Assembly (NCBI GenBank): GCA_947589415.1
Contig: CANQBP010000002.1
Location: forward strand, 97,848 to 161,847
Length of the DNA stretch: 64,000 nt
Source of the DNA: an uncultured Clostridia bacterium
Lineage (GTDB): Bacteria; Bacillota; Clostridia; Oscillospirales; Acutalibacteraceae
Reading direction: 5' to 3'
This document shows, one piece after another, positions 50,648-59,973 of the stretch (within the stretch, counting starts at the first letter, position 1; every line of letters begins with the position of its first letter). The notes beneath the pieces are model-generated. The model saw only the letters and a program-made list of their open reading frames with translations. It made no database searches and had not been told where the DNA came from. The position numbers were made by a program, and so were the translations under genes.

Positions 50648-53600
50648 TTACCCTTCGTCATCTGCGGAGGAGAATATTTTACCGAGTGAGCGTTTTATTC
50701 TTTCGCTTAATTTCGGTGAGGATTTTTTGTCTATTTCCTTTAGTGTCATTTCACCGCTTCCCGGAGCAAACGGGTCAAGTGTATCGTCCTCGGTATTGTC
50801 ATAGTAAGATGACGTATCATATTCTGCGGGTTCGCTGATTTCCGCGACGGGTTCTGCCTGCGGTTGGATTTCCTCATTTTCGGCAGACTGTTTGTGCATT
50901 TCCTCAATCAGCTTATTGTAGTCGTTTGCATTAACGCTTTCAAGTCTTGGTATCGAGGTTAGGGGAGTAATATTTCCGACATAACTTTCCGAGGGTATAA
51001 TTGCTCTTTCAAATATTATGCCCGTGTCACGCTCGAATACAAATTCGGCTGCCGGTGTTTCGGCATCGGGTTCTTCTGCTTTCTCATTTACTGTTTTGTT
51101 CATGGTTTCCTCCGTACTTGTGTCCGTATCGGTCTTATTTGCGGTTTCTTCCGTATTTGTGTCTGTATCGGCATTTGCGGTTTCTTCCGTATTTGTGTCT
51201 GTATCGGCAGTATTTACGGTTTCTTCCGTATTTGTGTTTGTATCGGTAGTATTTACGGTTTCTTTCGTACTTATGTCGGTATCGGCAGTATTTACGGTTT
51301 CTTCCGTATTGCTGTCCGTATCGGTCTTACTTGCGGTTTCTTCCGTACTTGTGTCCGTATCGGTCTTATCTGCGGTTTCTTCTGTACTTGTGTCCGTATC
51401 GGTCTTACTTGCGGTTTCCTCCGCATTTGTGTCCGTATCGGTCTTACTTGCGGTTTCTTCCGTACTTGTGTCCGTATCGGTCTTATTTGTGGTTTCTCCC
51501 GCACCTGTGTCCGTATCGGTCTTACTTGCGTTTTCTTCCGCACCTGTGTCCGTATCGGTCTTATTTGTGGTTTCTTCCGCACCTGTGTCCGTGTCGGTCT
51601 TACTTGCGGTTTCTTCTGTACTGCTGTCCGTATCGGTCTTATTTGTGGTTTCTTCCGCACCTGTGTCCGTATCGGTCTTACTTGCAGTTTCTTCCGCACC
51701 TGTGTCCGTATCGGTCTTATTTGTGGTTTCTTCCGCACCTGTGTCCGTATCGGTCTTATTTGTGGTTTCTTCCGTACCTGTGTCCGTGTCGGTCTTACTT
51801 GCGGTTTCCTCTGTACTGCTGTCCGTATCGGTCTTACTTGCAGTTTCTTCCGTACCTGTGTCCGTGTCGGTCTTACTTGCGGTTTCCTCTGTACTGCTGT
51901 CCGTATCAGTCTTACCTGCGGTTTTCTCCGTACCGCCGTCCGATACGGCCTTATTTTCCGTTTTTCCGTAAACTCCCGAACTATCGGATTTTGGTTTAAC
52001 TTCGTCCTTTATACTGCCTGATGCCGCTTTGTCCTCCGATACGTTTTTTCTATCCGTCTTATTATCCGTGCTTACCGTATCTTTTGCATTTGAGATGATT
52101 TCCGAAACGGTTTTAGCGTTTTCAACGGTATCTTTAGCTGTTTCCGATGCGGCTTTTAATGCGGTATTCGCTGCGGTTTCCGCTGCAACCCCTGCAACCC
52201 CCGCAACACCCGCAGCAGCTCCGATAACGCCGGTCGGGTCTGCCGAATGCTGCGACTTTTTGTTTTGTTTGTCGTTTTTGTTTGATTTCTTCTTTTTCTT
52301 CTTTGATTTGGATTTTGTTTCCGAAGAGGACTCACCGTCCTTGATTGTGATTTTTACGGGTTTGCCCGTTTCGTCACTGACAGAATCTATAACTGTATCT
52401 CCATCTTCATTCTTCTTAACAGACAACTCTATATGATTTGACTTCGGAGCATCGGCGGAACGATAGATTTCAGTGCCGTATTTCGTTGGTTTATTTGTGT
52501 CGTTTAACGGATCGTTTTCGGGTTCGGGACGGCGGTATTTGAATTTATCCTTAAAGCTGTTTACAAACTTATTTGTACTTTCCTTTTCATCTTCGACAAA
52601 TTCGTCCTCTTCAGCTTCTTCGGGCTCGAACAGTTTTTCCGTAAATATACGCAAAATTCCTTTCTTTTCGGTACTGCCGCTTTCCGTTTTTAAATCTTCG
52701 GGTTTACTTTCGGCAGTACTTTCATTCGGTTGTTCGATATCGACCGACTGCTCGGTTTCGGCTTTCATCTGCGGCTGTTCGGTTTGCTTAGTCTTTTCAC
52801 CGGATATATTCGGCATGGGGGAAGTCCTTGTAATTTTTACAACTGCCTGCGCAGATATTTCCGGTTCGGGGATTTTCGGGGGAGCTTTGGTTATAGTTAT
52901 CTGCGTTTCGTCATGCAGGGTTTTTTCGTAAGATTTTTGTGACTTATCTGCGGCGAAAAAGCCTGCGGAAGATTTTATTACAGGGTCAACTGCGGCTATC
53001 GTATCTGCTGCAGTATTTTGTTTTGCTGATGCCGGCTGCAGCTTGCCGAAATGTTTCTCAAACTTTGATACCGAATCGTCTTTGTTTACGTCTGACGGAT
53101 TTTGAAAATTATTTTTTCTTCCCTTTCCGAACCGCTTTTCGTATTCGGAAAGTTCCTCTTCGGGCGTATCACTCACATTTTGCGGAATATCTTCCTTGCT
53201 GTCTTGAGTTACGGCGGCAGAGAACAGATCCGTTTGTGTATCGGAAATTTTGTTTTCTTCCTGCGTTTCGGGTATATCCCCGACTGATTTTATATCATTT
53301 TCCGTACCGAAACCGTTCCCGTCCGTGCTGTCGGATTGGTCATCTGCAAAAACTTCTTCTCCGATTTGCTCTATTTCGGTTTTTGCCTTTGGAGTATTCT
53401 CGGCAAAAACAACAGTATCTTCGTCAGTTGTTCCGTCAGTATCGGAATTTGATTTTTTTGCGTTTTTTAATTCCTCCGCACTTATATTTGACAGCTTGGC
53501 AAATTCGGTCGTTACAGACATTGCGGGCTGTTCAACGGCTTCCGCTTTTCCTACGGGTGTATATGGATTTTTCGGTATCGAAAGCTCTGTTGCGGAGTCA

Positions 53601-54712
53601 AGTCTCGGAATGTTTTTCGTTTTTTCTCTTAGTTCCCTCTCCTCAAGAACCTTTTCGTTTGTAAAAAGCACATTTTCGTCCTTCGTTTCAAAAATCGAGG
53701 AATCGTAAGGCTTTTCTTCAATTTTTTTCTCGCTGTCTTTATTTATTTTAACGTCTTCGGTTTCGTCATCGACGGGTATTTGTGTGTTTGGAGTCTTTAT
53801 GATAATATCGGAGTCGCCGGTTTTATGTACCTCACTGTCGTCTTTCAATGCGGCGGCAAGACGGGACTGGCGGTATTTTGTTCCGACTATTATCATTGAG
53901 GCAAGCGCAGCAAGTCCTATTACAGAGGCGATAAGAATTGCCATATATCTCGGATCAAGATCGGTAACGTCTGCAAGACCGGCATCGGATATCTCAACGG
54001 GAGCTTCAATGCCTGCAAAAGTTGTATTGTTCATTATTTCCTTAACGAGTTTTTGTGTGTTTTTACTGAACTGTCCCGTATGGGATTGAAAAGTAATTAT
54101 GACGTTTTTCCCGTTTACAACAGTATATTCCTGCACACCGTAAATTTCTGTATCACTCGATTTATATTCCGTGTCGAGTGTCAGAAAAAGAGTTCCGTTA
54201 TACGTATTTTTTGCGCAGCCCGTTGTATAGTCACTTTCTAAAAGTGCATTCGCTACTTCTTCAAGCTCGCTGTCCGAAAGAGATAACAGATTGTCTATGG
54301 TTTTAGTTCTGTCATTTTCGGACATTGTCACGTTTATATCAAAAGAAAAGTCTTTGGTGAACGCTTTTAAAAGAGTTCCGTTTTCCGAAAAACTCTTCTT
54401 AACTTCTTCGGCAGTCGTTTTTGCGGCACTGAGCGCAGGATCGTTTTTGGCTATATCGGGAGTCAGAAAATACATATCCGACGGCAAATCTATTGTCATA
54501 TCCGCATTTTTTAATTCAAATGACTTATAACTTATCTTTTCGGGGTCAAAAACCGAACTTTCGGCTGTTGCAACGGAGCTTTCCTCCGGTTTGCTTTCCG
54601 AGGAATTACCGGACGTTTGTATGCTGCTTTCGTCCGTGGGCACGGCAAATGCTGTTGTTGATACGGTTAATGCTATGAGTGCTGCCGTAAGCAGCGCAGT
54701 CAGTCGTTTCAT
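50648..54712 (-). CDS. Large single-pass membrane protein with repetitive cytosolic tail
   Basis: 1354 residues, unknown function. Signal peptide to AFA at 21-23, ectodomain 24-255 (a lipoprotein-like alpha/beta domain of unknown type), helix at ~257-277, then a basic flank (KYRQSR), so the remaining ~1075 residues should be cytosolic. The tail is acidic with scattered motifs (YEKRFGKGR, FEKHFGK), a Lys-rich patch near 800, an Ala/Gly/Val-rich stretch, then 21 units of KTDTDTGTEETAS type (residues ~933-1205) and a folded-looking end. ATG 54712 (GGGAG upstream) is preferred over ATG 54745. pyrC follows directly. Confidence 0.88.
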   Translation of the reverse strand: MKRLTALLTAALIALTVSTTAFAVPTDESSIQTSGNSSESKPEESSVATAESSVFDPEKISYKSFELKNADMTIDLPSDMYFLTPDIAKNDPALSAAKTTAEEVKKSFSENGTLLKAFTKDFSFDINVTMSENDRTKTIDNLLSLSDSELEEVANALLESDYTTGCAKNTYNGTLFLTLDTEYKSSDTEIYGVQEYTVVNGKNVIITFQSHTGQFSKNTQKLVKEIMNNTTFAGIEAPVEISDAGLADVTDLDPRYMAILIASVIGLAALASMIIVGTKYRQSRLAAALKDDSEVHKTGDSDIIIKTPNTQIPVDDETEDVKINKDSEKKIEEKPYDSSIFETKDENVLFTNEKVLEERELREKTKNIPRLDSATELSIPKNPYTPVGKAEAVEQPAMSVTTEFAKLSNISAEELKNAKKSNSDTDGTTDEDTVVFAENTPKAKTEIEQIGEEVFADDQSDSTDGNGFGTENDIKSVGDIPETQEENKISDTQTDLFSAAVTQDSKEDIPQNVSDTPEEELSEYEKRFGKGRKNNFQNPSDVNKDDSVSKFEKHFGKLQPASAKQNTAADTIAAVDPVIKSSAGFFAADKSQKSYEKTLHDETQITITKAPPKIPEPEISAQAVVKITRTSPMPNISGEKTKQTEQPQMKAETEQSVDIEQPNESTAESKPEDLKTESGSTEKKGILRIFTEKLFEPEEAEEDEFVEDEKESTNKFVNSFKDKFKYRRPEPENDPLNDTNKPTKYGTEIYRSADAPKSNHIELSVKKNEDGDTVIDSVSDETGKPVKITIKDGESSSETKSKSKKKKKKSNKNDKQNKKSQHSADPTGVIGAAAGVAGVAGVAAETAANTALKAASETAKDTVENAKTVSEIISNAKDTVSTDNKTDRKNVSEDKAASGSIKDEVKPKSDSSGVYGKTENKAVSDGGTEKTAGKTDTDSSTEETASKTDTDTGTEETASKTDTDSSTEETASKTDTDTGTEETTNKTDTDTGAEETTNKTDTDTGAEETASKTDTDTGAEETTNKTDTDSSTEETASKTDTDTGAEETTNKTDTDTGAEENASKTDTDTGAGETTNKTDTDTSTEETASKTDTDTNAEETASKTDTDTSTEETADKTDTDTSTEETASKTDTDSNTEETVNTADTDISTKETVNTTDTNTNTEETVNTADTDTNTEETANADTDTNTEETANKTDTDTSTEETMNKTVNEKAEEPDAETPAAEFVFERDTGIIFERAIIPSESYVGNITPLTSIPRLESVNANDYNKLIEEMHKQSAENEEIQPQAEPVAEISEPAEYDTSSYYDNTEDDTLDPFAPGSGEMTLKEIDKKSSPKLSERIKRSLGKIFSSADDEG
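51100..51916 (-). repeat. 39-bp tandem coding repeat, about 21 copies
   Basis: Units of 13 residues, (K/T)TDTDTxTEETxS/N, with changes mainly at positions 6-8 and 11-13; one unit is 12 residues (loss of one codon). Codon usage is almost constant between units, which points to recent copying. Long open frames on the opposite strand here are shadows of the repeat. Confidence 0.9.
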
Positions 54713-54768
54713 ATATATATCTCCCTCCGCAGTATAGATATTCATTGTAAAATCGGCATATATATTTA

Positions 54769-54797
54769 ATTATACTTTAATCGGCTTAAAAATACAA
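54769..54797 (-). promoter_or_regulatory. Predicted promoter of the surface protein-pyrC-pyrF operon
   Basis: Minus strand TTGTAT (54797-54792), 17 bases, TATAAT (54774-54769). Confidence 0.65.
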
Positions 54798-54894
54798 GTG
54801 TATTAGTGAATATATCCGTACAAATACTATAAAATGACAAGATTTTTACGGAAAACATTTCTTAGTCCGTTCGGCATGAAAACAAGTTATGTTC

Positions 54895-55590
54895 TGCCGG
54901 GTCATATTTTTACAGTATTATTGTGTGATAAGGGGAGTGTATGTTGACTTTGTTATGATGTTTAAATATAAAAATGTTGCGTTACAATGTAACGTCGATG
55001 TAACATCAATGTAACATCGGCTTAACAAAAATCCGAAAATGGTAACGGCGGATTTTATACTGCCGGTAATTATTTAAGTTACAGATTTTTTTCCTGCTCA
55101 AATTTTGAGTTCGTTTTATTTTTCCTATATGCTCATAGAATTTTTTTAACTCCCAAAATATATATGTTCGCAGCAAAAAAGCATAATTTTACCCCGTCAG
55201 GTCATATTTTTGCCGTATAGGGGTGTAATATGGGGAGTGTATGTCGGATTTGATATAATGTTTAAGTATTAAGGTGTTGTATTATATAATGTAACGTCAG
55301 TCAAACAAAAAGGTGTAACGGCGAATTTTGTGTTGTCGGTATTTATTTAAGCCGACGTTTTTCCGCTAAAATTTTGTACCCGATTTTTTTTCCTATATGC
55401 CCATAGAATTTTTGTTTAACCAAAAATATATGTTTACTGCAAAAAAATGCATAATGTTACCCCGTCAGGTTATATTTTTACCGTATATGTATGTAATATG
55501 GGGTGTATTAGGGTTTGTTATGATGTTTTAAAATTAAAATGCTGCGCTGCGTTACAATGTAACAAAAGAATTTGAAAAATGTAACGCCAG
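54895..55590 (+). repeat. Degenerate ~300-bp non-coding direct repeats, 2.4 copies
   Basis: Three aligned copies start at 54901, 55201 and 55469 (periods 300 and 268; the third is cut after ~120 bases). Shared blocks: GTCATATTTTT, GTGTAATATGGGGAGTGTATG, TGATGTTTAA, AATGTAACGTC, GTAACGGCG, TTCCTATATGCNCATAGAA and the junction TTACCCCGTCAGGT. Perfect GTTACA-A-TGTAAC palindromes occur in copies 1 (54981) and 3 (55551), with more single TGTAAC half-sites nearby. No frame, transposase or tRNA is inside. This region fills most of the 1-kb gap 54746-55786. Confidence 0.8.
54944..54993 (+). promoter_or_regulatory. Promoter plus operator-like palindrome in repeat copy 1
   Basis: TTGACT (54944-54949), 17 bases, TATAAA (54967-54972); the GTTACA-A-TGTAAC palindrome (54981-54993) sits at the expected transcription start, a usual place for a repressor. 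It reads toward marR but no gene starts for 800 bases. Confidence 0.4.
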
Positions 55591-55636
55591 ATATAGAGAA
55601 AGAGATAGATATAGAGATAGAGATAGATATATATGC
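55589..55636 (+). repeat. Simple GATA/GAGATA repeat
   Basis: About 48 bases of imperfect AGATAG and GAGATA units, ending in ATATATATG, between the direct repeats and the marR promoter. Possibly a spacer that varies by slippage. Confidence 0.7.
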
Positions 55637-55690
55637 GTACCGCACGGACACAGTTTAAAATGAAAAGTCTATTGTGCACCAAATATGACC

Positions 55691-55719
55691 TTGACAAAGC
55701 ATGGGGATTATGGTAAAAT
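55691..55719 (+). promoter_or_regulatory. Promoter of the MarR-ABC operon
   Basis: TTGACA (55691-55696), 17 bases, TAAAAT (55714-55719). Confidence 0.75.
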
Positions 55720-55723
55720 GTAC

Positions 55724-55763
55724 GCAAGCTAACAATCAGCTTGCTAACTTTAAACGGTTAGCG
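55724..55763 (+). promoter_or_regulatory. MarR operator-like inverted repeats at the transcription start
   Basis: GCAAGCT-N7-AGCTTGC (55724-55744) overlaps the predicted start, and GCTAAC occurs at 55728 and 55743 with an inverted GTTAGC at 55757. The last pair forms a hairpin followed by seven Ts, so it may also act as an attenuator. This fits autorepression by the MarR protein encoded next. Confidence 0.55.
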
Positions 55764-55786
55764 ATTTTTTTGTCGGAGGTGAAATT

Positions 55787-56221
55787 ATGAATGTCCCGAA
55801 ATTTGTCGGCGTGGAAATAAGTAAGACGAACAATATGCTTAAACGTAAATGCCGTGACAACGGGTTTACGGACGAAATTGATGAGATTACCGGTAAAAGC
55901 GGTTGGATAATCGGCTATCTTGCGGAAAATGAAGGGAGGGACATATTTCAAAAGGATATTGAGGAAAGATTTTCCGTTAGGAGATCGACCGTATCCGGTA
56001 TGCTTAAACTCATGGAGAAAAAAGGGCTTATTGCGAGGGAAAGTGTTGATTTTGATGCAAGGCTGAAAAAACTGGTGCTTACTCCTAAAGCACGTGAAAT
56101 GCATTGCAAAATGATTGAACAGCTTAACCTGACCGAAAGAAAGCTGAAAAGAGGAATTTCCGATGAGGAGCTGGAGGTGTTTTTCGGGGTTTTGGAAAAG
56201 ATAAGGAAAAATGCAGAATGA
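55787..56221 (+). CDS. MarR-family transcriptional regulator
   Basis: 144-residue winged-helix regulator. The recognition region is visible in DIEERFSVRRSTVSGMLKLMEKKGLI (DNA-binding helix) with the wing ending RLKKLVLTPKA. Such proteins repress adjacent exporters and let go when bound by a drug or metabolite. It starts the operon, sits 15 bases before the first ABC gene and has the inverted repeats described above in its own leader. SD GGAGGTG. Confidence 0.93.
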   Translation: MNVPKFVGVEISKTNNMLKRKCRDNGFTDEIDEITGKSGWIIGYLAENEGRDIFQKDIEERFSVRRSTVSGMLKLMEKKGLIARESVDFDARLKKLVLTPKAREMHCKMIEQLNLTERKLKRGISDEELEVFFGVLEKIRKNAE

Positions 56222-56236
56222 AATGGAGGTAAAATT

Positions 56237-57982
56237 ATGGTAAGGCTGCTTGCTAAAAGTATTCGTGAATATAAGTGGGCGACCGTTCTTACGCCTGTTT
56301 TTGTTATACTTGAAGTGGTTATGGAGGTGTTGCTGCCTTCTCTTATGGCAAACCTCATAGATTACGGCGTCAACGGTAACAACGGAAAAGGCGATATGGA
56401 CTACATCGTCAAAACCGGGCTGATACTTGTTGCCGTAGCTTTTGCGGCATTGGTGTTCGGTGCATTGTCAGGAAAATTTGCGGCAAAGGCATCAGCAGGA
56501 TTTGCGAAAAATTTAAGACATGATATGTTCTATAAAATTCAGGATTATTCATTTTCAAACATTGACAATTTCTCTTCCTCAAGTCTTGTTACAAGACTTA
56601 CGACAGATGTTACAAATGTGCAAAATGCCTTTCAAATGATGATCCGTGTAGCCGTACGTGCGCCGTTTATGATGATATTTGCCATGGCGGCATCATTTAA
56701 TATCAACTCAAGTCTGTCATGGACGTTTGTTATATTCATACCGTTTATAGCTCTGGCTCTCGGTATAGTCATGCGTCTTGCTCACCCTATCTTCACAAGA
56801 GTGTTTAAAACTTATGACAGACTCAACAATGTGGTGCAGGAAAATCTTCACGGTATAAGAGTGGTAAAATCATTCGTAAGGGAAGACCATGAGGTTGAGA
56901 AATTCGGGAAGATTTCTAATATTATCTACAAGGATTTCTCAAAGGCAGAAAAAATTATTGCGTTTAATATGCCGGTTATGCAAATAAGCGTTTATGCCTG
57001 TATTTTGATAATATCGTGGTTTGCTTCACAATTCATAGTCGGCGGAAGTATGACTACGGGCGAGCTTGTCAGCATGATGACATACGTTATGCAAATTCTT
57101 ATGAGTTTGATGTTTATATCAATGACAATGGTTATGATAATCATGTCAAAGGCTTCCGGCGACCGTATCGCAGAGGTGCTTTCCGAGGAAATAGATCTTA
57201 AAAATACCGACAAACCGATTGAGAAAGTAAAAGACGGAAGTATTGTATTTGACAATGTGAGCTTCAGCTATTCCCAAAATAAGGATAAGTTGTGTTTGAA
57301 AAATCTTGACCTCAAGATAAAATCGGGTGAAACCGTCGGAGTTATAGGCGGTACGGGTTCATCAAAATCAAGTCTTGTACAGTTGGTTCCGAGATTGTAT
57401 GATGTTACCGAAGGTCGTATCCTTGTAGGAGGAGAAGATGTCAGAAACTATGACATCGAGGTGCTTCGTGACAATGTGGCAATGGTGCTTCAGAAAAATG
57501 TGCTGTTTTCCGGAACGATAAAGGAAAATCTGCGTTGGGGCGATCCGAATGCCTCCGACAGCGATATCGTACACGCCTGTAAGTTGGCGCAGGCAGATGA
57601 TTTTATCGAGCGTATGCCCGATAAATATGACACGTACATAGAGCAGGGAGGTACGAATGTATCCGGCGGACAAAGACAAAGACTATGTATAGCAAGGGCA
57701 CTTCTTAAAAAGCCGAAAATACTTATTCTTGACGACTCGACAAGTGCCGTTGATACAAAAACCGATAAGCTGATAAGAAAGGCGTTCCTTGAGGAAATAC
57801 CCGATACCACAAAAATAATTATTGCGCAGAGAGTTTCCTCCGTACAGGACGCAGACAAAATAATCGTTATGGACAAGGGCAGAATAGATGCCGTAGGAAC
57901 ACATACAGAACTGCTTGAAAGTAATAAGATATACCGTGAAGTATATAATTCACAACAGAAAGGAAGTGAGGAGAATGGCTGA
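56237..57982 (+). CDS. Heterodimeric ABC exporter subunit with degenerate site
   Basis: 581-residue type IV exporter half: six-helix membrane domain then an ATPase. Walker A is GGTGSSKSS (Ser where the second-last Gly usually is), signature VSGGQRQR intact, but Walker B reads ILILDDSTSAVD with Asp in place of the catalytic Glu. Combined with the partner's altered signature, this gives one degenerate ATP site, as in BmrC, LmrC and TM287. Likely a multidrug or lipid exporter. The stop overlaps the next start by eight bases. Confidence 0.94.
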   Translation: MVRLLAKSIREYKWATVLTPVFVILEVVMEVLLPSLMANLIDYGVNGNNGKGDMDYIVKTGLILVAVAFAALVFGALSGKFAAKASAGFAKNLRHDMFYKIQDYSFSNIDNFSSSSLVTRLTTDVTNVQNAFQMMIRVAVRAPFMMIFAMAASFNINSSLSWTFVIFIPFIALALGIVMRLAHPIFTRVFKTYDRLNNVVQENLHGIRVVKSFVREDHEVEKFGKISNIIYKDFSKAEKIIAFNMPVMQISVYACILIISWFASQFIVGGSMTTGELVSMMTYVMQILMSLMFISMTMVMIIMSKASGDRIAEVLSEEIDLKNTDKPIEKVKDGSIVFDNVSFSYSQNKDKLCLKNLDLKIKSGETVGVIGGTGSSKSSLVQLVPRLYDVTEGRILVGGEDVRNYDIEVLRDNVAMVLQKNVLFSGTIKENLRWGDPNASDSDIVHACKLAQADDFIERMPDKYDTYIEQGGTNVSGGQRQRLCIARALLKKPKILILDDSTSAVDTKTDKLIRKAFLEEIPDTTKIIIAQRVSSVQDADKIIVMDKGRIDAVGTHTELLESNKIYREVYNSQQKGSEENG

Positions 57983-59858
57983 TATGAAAAAGGGACAAAG
58001 ACTGAAAAATCCGGCAAAGGTAATAAAGAGGCTGCTGAGTTACCTTAACGGATACAGACTCAAATTTATAATCGTTTTGATTTGTATTGTTTTGAGTGCC
58101 GCAGCAGGTGCGATGAGTTCTATGTTTATGCAGACACTCATAGATGATTATATAATTCCGCTTTCGGGTTCGGATAATCCCGATTTCAGCAATCTTTTAA
58201 AAGCCATTCTCGTTATGGCGGCGGCTTTGCTTATAGGTGCGCTTGCAGGTCTTGCGTATAACAGAATTATGGTTGTTATATCGCAGGGAATACAGAAAAA
58301 GATACGTGATCAGCTTTTTGCCCATATGCAGACGCTGCCTATAAAATACTTTGATACACACGCACACGGGGATATCATGAGCCGCTATACCAACGATATA
58401 GATACACTTCGTCAAATGATGTCTGCAAGTCTGCCACAGATGTTTTCATCGGCAATTACGATAATTACCGTATTTGTTGCTATGCTTATGCTTAATCTGT
58501 ATCTGACGCTTTTTGTACTTCTGTTTGTGGCTCTAATGCTTTTTGTGACAAAAATAATTGCAACGGGAAGTGCAAGAAATTTTGTTGCCCAGCAAAGAGA
58601 ACTTGGAGAGGTCAACGGCTTTATTGAAGAAATGATGAACGGTCAGAAGGTTATAAAGGTATTTTGCCACGAGGATGCAACAAAGGCGGAATTTGACAAG
58701 AAAAATGAAGCATTGTGCCGCAGTGCGACCGCCGCTAATACCTATGCCAATATACTTATGCCGATACTGAATAACCTCGGAAACCTCCAGTATGTCCTTA
58801 TTGCAATGGTGGGAGGGGCTTTGGCTATTTTCGGGATAACACCGATAACACTCGGAATTATTGCCGCATTTCTGCCGCTGTCCAAAAACTTCACAAGACC
58901 TTTCAGCGAAATATCGCAGCAGCTTAATGCCGTTATAATGGCACTTGCGGGTGCAGAAAGAATATTTGAGCTTATGGACGAGGAAAGTGAGCATGATGAC
59001 GGATATGTGACACTTGTAAATGCTAAATACGATAAAGACGACAATATTACAGAGTCCGAAGAACGTACCCAAATGTGGGCATGGAAACACCCGCATGGTG
59101 ACGGTACAGTAACCTATACAAAGCTGAACGGCGAAATCGTTATGAGAGAAGTTGATTTCGGCTATGACGAGAACAAGATAGTTTTGCATGATATTTCCCT
59201 TACTGCGGAAAAAGGTCAAAAGGTTGCATTTGTCGGAGCAACGGGAGCAGGAAAAACAACTATAACAAATCTTATAAACAGATTTTATGATATTGCTGAC
59301 GGTAAGATACGTTATGACGGGATAAACATAAATAAAATCAAAAAAACGGATCTGCGCAAATCGTTGGGGATCGTTTTGCAGGACGTTCATTTGTTTACGG
59401 GAACTGTCAGGGAAAATATCCGTTACGGAAAGCTCGATGCATCGGACGAAGAAGTCATTGCCGCAGCAAAGTTGGCGAATGCACATGATTTTATATCAAT
59501 GCTTCCCGACGGATACGATACGGTGATTACGGGTGACGGCGGTCAGCTTTCGCAGGGTCAATGTCAGCTTATTTCGATAGCAAGGGCTATAATTGCAGAT
59601 CCGCCCGTTATGATACTTGATGAGGCAACATCAAGTATTGATACGAGAACGGAGGCAATCGTACAAAAGGGTATGGACGGTCTTATGTACGGAAGAACCG
59701 TATTTGTTATCGCACACAGGTTAAGTACGGTAAGAAATTCGGATATGATCATGGTGCTTGAATTGGGCAGAATTATTGAAAGAGGTACACATGATGAGCT
59801 GATAAAACAAAAGGGTAAGTATTATCAGCTTTATACCGGTGCATTTGAGCTTTCGTAA
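57975..59858 (+). CDS. Heterodimeric ABC exporter subunit with catalytic site
   Basis: 627-residue partner of the preceding subunit. Walker A GATGAGKTT, Walker B VMILDEATSSID with the catalytic Glu, and a degenerate signature LSQGQCQ (normally LSGGQ). The composite site formed with the partner's intact signature should be the active one. A ~50-residue insertion before the ATPase (residues ~330-385) is typical for the larger half (BmrD-like). ATG 57975 follows GTGAGGAG; the frame opens earlier but the SD decides. Confidence 0.94.
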   Translation: MADMKKGQRLKNPAKVIKRLLSYLNGYRLKFIIVLICIVLSAAAGAMSSMFMQTLIDDYIIPLSGSDNPDFSNLLKAILVMAAALLIGALAGLAYNRIMVVISQGIQKKIRDQLFAHMQTLPIKYFDTHAHGDIMSRYTNDIDTLRQMMSASLPQMFSSAITIITVFVAMLMLNLYLTLFVLLFVALMLFVTKIIATGSARNFVAQQRELGEVNGFIEEMMNGQKVIKVFCHEDATKAEFDKKNEALCRSATAANTYANILMPILNNLGNLQYVLIAMVGGALAIFGITPITLGIIAAFLPLSKNFTRPFSEISQQLNAVIMALAGAERIFELMDEESEHDDGYVTLVNAKYDKDDNITESEERTQMWAWKHPHGDGTVTYTKLNGEIVMREVDFGYDENKIVLHDISLTAEKGQKVAFVGATGAGKTTITNLINRFYDIADGKIRYDGININKIKKTDLRKSLGIVLQDVHLFTGTVRENIRYGKLDASDEEVIAAAKLANAHDFISMLPDGYDTVITGDGGQLSQGQCQLISIARAIIADPPVMILDEATSSIDTRTEAIVQKGMDGLMYGRTVFVIAHRLSTVRNSDMIMVLELGRIIERGTHDELIKQKGKYYQLYTGAFELS

Positions 59859-59869
59859 GCATTATACCG

Positions 59870-59917
59870 AAAGATCGGATTTCGTGCGTTAGTGCATGAT
59901 ATCCGATCTTTTTTATT
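59870..59917 (+). terminator. Terminator after the ABC exporter operon
   Basis: 11-bp stem AAAGATCGGAT / ATCCGATCTTT with a 20-base loop and TTTTTT. Confidence 0.8.
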
Positions 59918-59973
59918 TATAATATATTAGTGTACATAATATTGTACAATGAAACTTTCTTTTTTGAAATGTG

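Noticed and set aside
51018..51971. Long plus-strand frames (up to 317 codons) opposite the 39-bp repeats
   Set aside because: They follow from repeat composition; no SD, promoter or domain, and the minus frame has a signal peptide and conserved start.
54895..55590. Plasmid-type replication origin with iterons
   Set aside because: TGTAAC half-sites look iteron-like, but there is no replication gene and both flanks are ordinary chromosomal operons.
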